From JBFISM01 sp041608535 (GTDB lineage Bacteria; Actinomycetota; Acidimicrobiia; Spongiisociales; UBA5794), in contig JBFISM010000038.1 of the NCBI GenBank assembly GCA_041608535.1, positions 1 through 27,066 on the forward strand: a DNA stretch of 27,066 bases. Reading direction: 5' to 3'. The notes below the pieces were generated by a model. The model was not told where the DNA came from and searched no databases. It worked only from the letters and a program-made list of their open reading frames with translations. The translations under genes and the position numbers were made by a program. This document shows, in pieces, positions 21,788-27,066 of this stretch. Positions within the stretch are counted from its first letter, which is position 1, and every line of letters starts with the position of its first letter.

Positions 21788-23587
21788 TCAGTCGATACGA
21801 AGCGCCGAGATGAAGGCCTCCTGCGGAACTTCGACCTGCCCCACCATCTTCATGCGCTTCTTGCCTTCCTTCTGCCGCTCGAGCAGCTTGCGTTTGCGAG
21901 TGATGTCGCCGCCGTAGCACTTGGCGGTGACATCCTTGCGTCGCGCCTTGATCGTCTCGCGAGCGATCACCCTCGTGCCAATCGTCGCCTGGACCGGTAC
22001 GTCGAACATCTGACGAGGGATCAGCTCCCTGAGCCTCTCCACCATGCCTTTCCCGTAGGTGTACGCCTTGTCCTTGTGGACGATCGTCGAGAACGCATCG
22101 ACCGGCACCCCGTTGAGGAGGACCTCCACCTTCACGAGATCCGCCGGGGCATAACCGTCTGGCTCGTAGTCGAGCGACGCATAGCCGCGCGTACGTGATT
22201 TGAGCTGGTCGAAGAAGTCGAAAACGATCTCTGCGAGCGGGAGCCGGTAGTGGAGCTCGACTCGCTCCGGCGTGAGATAGGTCATGTCTCCCATCTGCCC
22301 CCGCCGCTCCTGCACCAACTCCATCACCGTGCCGACATACTCTGCAGGAGTGATGATCATCACCTTGACATAGGGCTCTTCCACCGAGGCGAGCTTGCCG
22401 GGAACGGGCAGATCTTGCGGGGAGCGGACCACGAGGATGCTCCCGTCGGTGAGATTGGCCCGGTATTCGACCGACGGTGCCGTGGCAACCAGATCCAAGT
22501 CGTACTCGCGCTCCAGCCGTTCTCGCACGATCTCCATGTGGAGCAGCCCGAGGAACCCGCAGCGGAAGCCAAAGCCCAGAGCACGCGAGGTCTCGGGTTG
22601 ATACACCAGCGACGAGTCGTTGAGGCGCAGCTTGTCGAGTGCCTCGCGCAGTCGCTCGAAATCGTCCCCGTCGGTGGGGAACAAGCCGGAGAACACCATC
22701 GGTTTCGGCTCCGCATACCCGGGGAGCGGGTGGGGTGCCGGATCAGTGGCCGAGGTCACGGTGTCACCGACACGGATGAGGTCGATGTCCTTGACACCGG
22801 TGATGAGATACCCGGCCTCGCCCGTTCCGAGACGGGCGCTGGGCAGCGCTGCCGGAGTCAGCACACCGATCTCCGCAGCCGGCGCCTCCACATGGGTTGC
22901 CATGAACCGCACAGTCTCGTTGCGTGCGATGTCTCCGTCGACGACGCGAATATGACACACCACTCCCCGGTACACGTCGTAGTACGAGTCGAACACGAGG
23001 GCGCGCAGCGGACTGCCGGGATCTCCCGTCGGAGCCGGCAGCTCTGCCACGATGGCCTCGAGAAGCTCGTCGACTCCAGCGCCGGTCTTCGCCGACACAC
23101 CCATGACATCGGTGGCATCTCCACCGAGCACACCAACGATCTGTGCAGCGACGCGGTCGGGGTCGGCGGCAGGCAGATCGATCTTGTTGATCACCGGGAT
23201 GATCTCGAGGCCGTGGTCGATGGCGAGGTAGGCGTTGGCCAGGGTTTGGGCTTCGATGCCTTGGGAGGCGTCAACGAGTAGCAGCGCTCCTTCGCAAGCT
23301 TGGAGCGACCGGGCCACCTCGTAGGAGAAGTCGACGTGGCCGGGCGTGTCGATGAGGTTCAGCACATACTGCTCACCCGTCGAATTGCGGTAGTCGAGAC
23401 GGACCGCATTCGCCTTGATGGTGATACCTCGCTCTCGCTCCAAGTCCATCGTGTCGAGCACTTGGTCACGCATGTCGCGACGCTCCACCGCCCCGGTGCG
23501 CTCCAAGAAACGGTCGGCAAGCGTCGACTTGCCGTGGTCGATGTGGGCGATGATGCAGAAGTTACGTATGCGCGACTGGTCGGTCAT
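21788..23587 (-). CDS. lepA: Elongation factor 4 (LepA)
   Basis: The 599-residue translational GTPase is full length. The G domain has AHIDHGKST (14-22), RGITI, DTPGHVDF, NKIDLP and SAKTG. Domains II and III follow (GFRCGFLGLLHMEI, EEPYVKVMIITP), then the LepA-specific C-terminal domain with GDITRKRKLLERQKEGKK. It acts on ribosomes in translation or in 30S biogenesis. ATG 23587 agrees with the family start; the 26 codons upstream are promoter region. It diverges from rpsT over 125 bases with overlapping promoter elements. Confidence 0.97.
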   Translation of the reverse strand: MTDQSRIRNFCIIAHIDHGKSTLADRFLERTGAVERRDMRDQVLDTMDLERERGITIKANAVRLDYRNSTGEQYVLNLIDTPGHVDFSYEVARSLQACEGALLLVDASQGIEAQTLANAYLAIDHGLEIIPVINKIDLPAADPDRVAAQIVGVLGGDATDVMGVSAKTGAGVDELLEAIVAELPAPTGDPGSPLRALVFDSYYDVYRGVVCHIRVVDGDIARNETVRFMATHVEAPAAEIGVLTPAALPSARLGTGEAGYLITGVKDIDLIRVGDTVTSATDPAPHPLPGYAEPKPMVFSGLFPTDGDDFERLREALDKLRLNDSSLVYQPETSRALGFGFRCGFLGLLHMEIVRERLEREYDLDLVATAPSVEYRANLTDGSILVVRSPQDLPVPGKLASVEEPYVKVMIITPAEYVGTVMELVQERRGQMGDMTYLTPERVELHYRLPLAEIVFDFFDQLKSRTRGYASLDYEPDGYAPADLVKVEVLLNGVPVDAFSTIVHKDKAYTYGKGMVERLRELIPRQMFDVPVQATIGTRVIARETIKARRKDVTAKCYGGDITRKRKLLERQKEGKKRMKMVGQVEVPQEAFISALRID

Positions 23588-23646
23588 GAGAGACGGCTCG
23601 GCCCTGGCCGGGTGGGTTGCGGAACGGCGCGGTGGCACGCAGCCAC

Positions 23647-23677
23647 ATTGTATCGCTGATCCCACCGCTGCTATTCT
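23647..23677. promoter_or_regulatory. Overlapping divergent promoters of lepA and rpsT
   Basis: Plus strand: TTGTAT (23648-23653), an 18-base spacer, then TATTCT (23672-23677), 35 bases ahead of the rpsT ATG. Minus strand: TACAAT (23647-23652, 5 of 6) could be the lepA -10, 59 bases ahead of its ATG, although its -35 is poor. The same seven bases would serve as -35 one way and -10 the other. Confidence 0.5.
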
Positions 23678-23712
23678 TTCCCCTCTCCCAACTCCGCAGA
23701 GGTTTCTTTCGC

Positions 23713-23979
23713 ATGGCCAACATCAAGTCGCAGATGAAACGCAACCGGCAAAACCTGGTGCGCAACGAGCGCAACCGGGCGTTGCGGTCGGAGCTGCACA
23801 CTAGAAGCAAAGCTGCAGTGAGCGCCGCCCAGAGCGGCGACGCCGCCGCCGCCGCCGAAGCGCTCCGGATCGCCCAGAAGCGCCTCGACATGGCAGCGAG
23901 CAAGGGCGTGCTCACCAAGACGACCGCTGCCCGCCGCAAGTCGCGTCTCACCCGCCGGGTGAACGAGCTGCTCGGCTGA
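23713..23979 (+). CDS. rpsT: 30S ribosomal protein S20
   Basis: The 88-residue basic helical protein binds 16S rRNA. The family N-terminus MANIKSQMKRNRQN, the Ala-rich helix AAVSAAQSGDAAAAAEAL and the C-terminal KGVLTKTTAARRKSRLTRRV are all present. ATG 23713 is preceded by AGAGG 10 bases upstream; the longer frame upstream is untranslated. It is followed after 14 bases by greA in the same direction. In many genomes S20 lies alone next to holA; here greA has been inserted between the two. Confidence 0.97.
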   Translation: MANIKSQMKRNRQNLVRNERNRALRSELHTRSKAAVSAAQSGDAAAAAEALRIAQKRLDMAASKGVLTKTTAARRKSRLTRRVNELLG

Positions 23980-23993
23980 CCGGGTTCCGCACC

Positions 23994-24476
23994 ATGACCA
24001 CATCCGACAAGAAGACCTGGCTCACTCCTGCTGCGCACCAGAAGCTCCTCGATGAGCTCGAGCAGCTGACCACGGCAGGACGACGCGACATCGAGCAGCG
24101 CATCGCCGAAGCGCGGGGTCACGGCGATCTTCGCGAGAACGCCGAGTACGACGCCGCCAAGAACGAGCAGGGCATGATGGAAGCCAGGATCCGACAGATC
24201 AAAGCCATCTTGGACAATGCCGAGATTCGAGAAGCAGAGGACTCGGGGGCCGTCGAGATCGGAACCATCGCCACCGTGATCGACGAGGATGGCGACGAGA
24301 TGGAGTTCTTCGTGGCTCCCTCCGAGAACAAGATGTCCGGCATGCTGCTCGCTTCGCCTGACAGTCCGCTGGGAGCTGCGCTCCTCGGCGCCCGCCCCGG
24401 CGACAAGGTCTCCTACGAAGCACCAGGCGGCGTGTTCGCCTACGAGGTCAAGGACGTCCGCGTCTACGACGGGTGA
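23994..24476 (+). CDS. greA: Transcript cleavage factor GreA
   Basis: The 160-residue factor enters the RNA polymerase secondary channel and stimulates cleavage of backtracked RNA. The N-terminal coiled coil (about 8-78) carries the acidic tip and the family signature GDLRENAEYDAAKNEQ. The C-terminal FKBP-like domain ends with LLGARPGDKVSYEAPGG. It starts at ATG 23994, with no good ribosome-binding site beyond a GGG, so it is probably co-transcribed with rpsT. It converges on holA with 27 bases between stops. Confidence 0.97.
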   Translation: MTTSDKKTWLTPAAHQKLLDELEQLTTAGRRDIEQRIAEARGHGDLRENAEYDAAKNEQGMMEARIRQIKAILDNAEIREAEDSGAVEIGTIATVIDEDGDEMEFFVAPSENKMSGMLLASPDSPLGAALLGARPGDKVSYEAPGGVFAYEVKDVRVYDG

Positions 24477-24503
24477 ACGCCGGCCACCTCCCGTGCGATG
24501 GGT

Positions 24504-25493
24504 TCAGCCGCGACCCGTGTACCAGTAACTGAGGGCCACGGTGAGCCGCTCCACCGTCACCCGATGGGTGGCCTCCGGTGCCGTCTTCAGCTGGAGATCC
24601 GCCTTGGCCAGGGCTGTCAGCGCCTTCTTGAGGTCCGTCGCCCGCATCTTGCCCCGAGCCTTCCAGACCTTCTCCAGAGCCCACCCGGGTTTGCCGCCGT
24701 TGCGCGCCACGAACGTGTCGTAGTCCGGAGCAGCAGCCGCCAGCGATCGTCTCCTCAGGTCGTTCTGCAGGAAGGCCAGAAGCTGCAAGGGGTGACCGTG
24801 GATCAGGAAGTCTTCGAGCCGACGCAGCGCCTCTCCGGTGTTGCCGGCCGCAACCGCATCGGCGTAGTGCCACATCGGTTCATCGGGACGGTTCTTGAAG
24901 CGGGCCCGAACCGCATCAGCGGAGATCTGTGTTCCGTCGACCGCCAGCTGATCCAGAGCACCCCCGAGGGCGCCGAGATCGGTGCCGAACCGATGAATGA
25001 GGGCATCGACGGAGCCGTGGTCGAGACGCAGCCCTCTCTCCCGGGCCGCTTCACCCAGCCAGCGCCCCGCGGTCCGTTCCGTGACCCGGTCGATCTTGAC
25101 GGTCTCGCCGGCGGTGCGCAACACCTTGCCGAGTGGCGCAGGGATTGCACCCGCAGCAACGAAGACGCCGACGACATCGCTCCCGGCAGCGGCCTCGACC
25201 AGCTCGGCCAGCACTTCAGCCTCGGCCTTGAGCAGCTGATGGGCGTCGACGAGCAAGACACCGCCGGCGCCGCCGAACAGCGATCCGCTCTGCAGGGCGG
25301 GAACCGCTGCGGCGACTGTGGCTCGCATGCCGGACTCGGCGCTATCGTCGCCGCTTCCCCTCCCGGGCACGTCGATCCGGGTCACGTCCTCGGCGGAGAG
25401 CTGCTGCAACGCCCTGGTCGCGGCCGCAAGCATCAGTTCCCGTTCGCCCGGTCCGGCCTGACTGGGTCCGGCGATGATCACGATCGACTGCAC
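24504..25493 (-). CDS. holA: DNA polymerase III delta subunit
   Basis: The 329-residue clamp-loader subunit opens the beta clamp. The sequence is divergent but fits the family: an N-terminal AAA+-like fold without a functional P-loop (IVIIAGPSQAGPGERELML), GSLFGGAGGVLLVDAHQL, a small second domain, and a C-terminal helical collar with LRRLEDFLIHGHPLQLLAFLQNDLRR and KADLQLKTAPEATHRVTVERLTV. The start is GTG 25493, 9 bases after the comEC stop, so the two are co-transcribed. The comEC-holA pairing is conserved in many bacteria and supports the call. Confidence 0.93.
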   Translation of the reverse strand: MQSIVIIAGPSQAGPGERELMLAAATRALQQLSAEDVTRIDVPGRGSGDDSAESGMRATVAAAVPALQSGSLFGGAGGVLLVDAHQLLKAEAEVLAELVEAAAGSDVVGVFVAAGAIPAPLGKVLRTAGETVKIDRVTERTAGRWLGEAARERGLRLDHGSVDALIHRFGTDLGALGGALDQLAVDGTQISADAVRARFKNRPDEPMWHYADAVAAGNTGEALRRLEDFLIHGHPLQLLAFLQNDLRRRSLAAAAPDYDTFVARNGGKPGWALEKVWKARGKMRATDLKKALTALAKADLQLKTAPEATHRVTVERLTVALSYWYTGRG

Positions 25494-25502
25494 CGGTCGA
25501 AT

Positions 25503-27066
25503 CTACCCCGCCAGCGGCACGATCACGTCACCGTGCTCCCACGTCGTCAACACCCGCACACCGACCTCGGAGAGAGCTGCCATCACGTCGGGATGGGGAT
25601 GACCGTGACGGTTGGGCCCCACGCTGACCACCGCGACTTCCCCGACCGTGTCGAGCAGCCAGCGCAGCTCCGTGGTGGCAGAGCCGTGATGCGGCACCTG
25701 GACCACGTCGGGCGCCACCGGCGGCAGTTCCGCCTGACCGACCGCCTCGATGTCACCCGTCAACAGCACGGAGACCCCCTCATGAGACACCAAGGTCACC
25801 ACCGAGCCATCGTTCTCCGCGGCAAACCGGCGGTGCGGACCGAGCACATCGATACGTACCGACCCGAGCCGGACGCGATCGCCGGACACGACGCTGCCCA
25901 CACTCGCTCCAGACGCCGCAGCCTCCTCGATGACGAGACCCAACAGCTCTCCAACCGGCTGGAGCCCGGGGTGGACCAGCATCCCCACCTCCACGTGATC
26001 GGTCAGGGAGCGCAAGCCTCCGGCGTGGTCGCTGTCGCCGTGGGTGACCACCACCACGTCGAGATCGCCCACACCGTGGCGTGCCAGGGCGGTGCGGAGG
26101 AGCGCCGGGTAGGCGCCACCGTCGATCAGCGCGTCGTGACCGGAACCGCTGCGGACGAGGATCGCATCGCCTTGGCCAACATCGAGAAACACCACCGACG
26201 CCCCGCCAACTCCAGGCTGCGGGACCAGCCACACCGTGAGCACTGCTGCCGCGGCCGTCACGACCATCGGTCGCAACGGGCGCACCAGCCAGGCGGCGGC
26301 GCCGACCACCAACGACGAGGCGGAGGCGAGGTCGAGCTGGGGCCACGAGGCAGCCAGCGCGGCAACTTCGAGCACACCATGTGCCGGTGCCGCCGCCACA
26401 GCCACCAGCCACGACAGGCCGCTCAGCGCACCGATGCCGCCGAGCACCGTGGCGAGGGTGACCAACGGCGCCGCCACCAGATTCGCGACCGGGCTGAGCA
26501 GAGGCGCCTCGCCGAAACGCGCCAGCACGATCGGTAACACGGCGATCTGCGCGGCGAGCGTGATGCGCAACGTCGTGGCCGCCACCTCCAGCACGCGCAG
26601 TCGCGGCCGGCGGGCGCTGCGGCCCGTGGCGGCGACGAGTACCCCGCCGGTGGCGGCCACGGAGAGCTGAAACCCGACGTCGCCGGCGAGCTCCGGCGAT
26701 ACCAGCAACACCACCGCCACGGCCCCACCGAGAGCCTGCCATGCGGTGAGCGGGTAGCCGGCGAGACGGGCGAGCAGCACGAACCCCGCCATGACCGCCG
26801 CCCGCACCACCGAGGGCTCCCACCGGGTGACGATGACGAAGAGCATGACCACAACGAGGGCTCCGCCGGTGCGACCGGGCAACCCGATTCCGAACAAACC
26901 GGCCAGGAGCCACCACCCCGCGACCACCAACGCCACATTGCTGCCGGACACTGCCACGAAGTGCGCCAGACCCGTGCTGCGGAGCGCTGCGATGTCGTCA
27001 GCACCGAGTGCAGTCGTATCGCCGACGAGCAGTCCTCGGAGCAGTGCCCGACCCGGCGACGTCGCC
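25503..27066 (-). CDS. comEC: ComEC/Rec2 family DNA-uptake channel protein, 5'-truncated by the window
   Basis: About 520 residues are visible; the frame stays open through the right edge, so the N-terminal part is missing. The Competence domain begins with GLLVGDTTALG and FVAVSGSNVALV, with repeated membrane helices over about 250 residues. The C-terminal metallo-beta-lactamase-like domain has VFLDVGQGDA, DGG, THGDSDHAGG (the H-x-D-x-D-H metal motif), LLTGD and VPHHGS. The family forms the inner-membrane channel through which single-stranded DNA enters in natural transformation, and the lactamase domain may degrade the other strand. No other competence gene is in the window, so transformation in this organism is only suggested. 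It probably leads the comEC-holA operon. Confidence 0.95.
   Translation of the reverse strand, partial: ATSPGRALLRGLLVGDTTALGADDIAALRSTGLAHFVAVSGSNVALVVAGWWLLAGLFGIGLPGRTGGALVVVMLFVIVTRWEPSVVRAAVMAGFVLLARLAGYPLTAWQALGGAVAVVLLVSPELAGDVGFQLSVAATGGVLVAATGRSARRPRLRVLEVAATTLRITLAAQIAVLPIVLARFGEAPLLSPVANLVAAPLVTLATVLGGIGALSGLSWLVAVAAAPAHGVLEVAALAASWPQLDLASASSLVVGAAAWLVRPLRPMVVTAAAAVLTVWLVPQPGVGGASVVFLDVGQGDAILVRSGSGHDALIDGGAYPALLRTALARHGVGDLDVVVVTHGDSDHAGGLRSLTDHVEVGMLVHPGLQPVGELLGLVIEEAAASGASVGSVVSGDRVRLGSVRIDVLGPHRRFAAENDGSVVTLVSHEGVSVLLTGDIEAVGQAELPPVAPDVVQVPHHGSATTELRWLLDTVGEVAVVSVGPNRHGHPHPDVMAALSEVGVRVLTTWEHGDVIVPLAG

Noticed and set aside
24498..26537. Long plus-strand open frame (679 codons) opposite holA and comEC
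   Set aside because: It is antisense to two well-supported genes, its translation is His/Arg/Gln-rich without any family motif, and long shadow frames are expected at this GC content.

Overview
The window is high-GC DNA from an actinobacterium, most likely of the class Acidimicrobiia or a close relative. This is inferred from the mix of genes, the Thr/Ser-rich and Pro/Thr-rich inserts in surface proteins, frequent GTG starts, hrcA-dnaJ without grpE-dnaK, and an alpha2-type glycyl-tRNA synthetase. No rRNA or other species-level marker is present.

Most of the window is one ancient housekeeping block. Read from low to high coordinates it runs rpoD, dnaG, glyS, uppS, recO, [PCD and a giant sigma-factor fusion], era, a CBS/CorC-type gene, ybeY, pgpH, phoH, rsmE, dnaJ, hrcA, hemW, lepA, rpsT, greA, holA, comEC. 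Nearly all lie on the minus strand. From memory, this is the order of the Bacillus comEC-holA-rpsT-lepA-hemW-hrcA-dnaJ-rsmE-phoH-yqfF-ybeY-era-recO-glyS-dnaG-sigA region. The genes cover replication (dnaG, holA), transcription (rpoD, greA), translation and ribosome assembly (glyS, era, ybeY, rsmE, lepA, rpsT), protein folding (hrcA, dnaJ), repair and DNA uptake (recO, comEC), cell-wall lipid carrier synthesis (uppS) and probable c-di-AMP turnover (pgpH). Several junctions are 4-base GTGA stop/start overlaps, and a CIRCE operator lies across the hemW stop codon ahead of hrcA.

Three parts are not ordinary housekeeping. (1) At 1-950 a tyrosine-recombinase remnant, with a one-base frameshift and no C-terminus, runs up to the 3' end of a tRNA-Asn gene. 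(2) At 7286-11020, between recO and era, sit a pterin-carbinolamine dehydratase gene with a leaderless-type promoter and a gene for a 1137-residue protein. That protein joins an ECF sigma factor, a zinc-binding anti-sigma-like motif, a membrane segment, a Pro/Thr stalk and about six extracellular cadherin/tandem-95-type domains; it looks like a one-polypeptide transmembrane signalling system and is the most interesting object here. (3) At 11021-11750 there is a roughly 730-base gene-free stretch with two intrinsic terminators and a chain of hairpins that may be a small RNA or a leader. The window ends inside comEC, whose N-terminal part is cut off.
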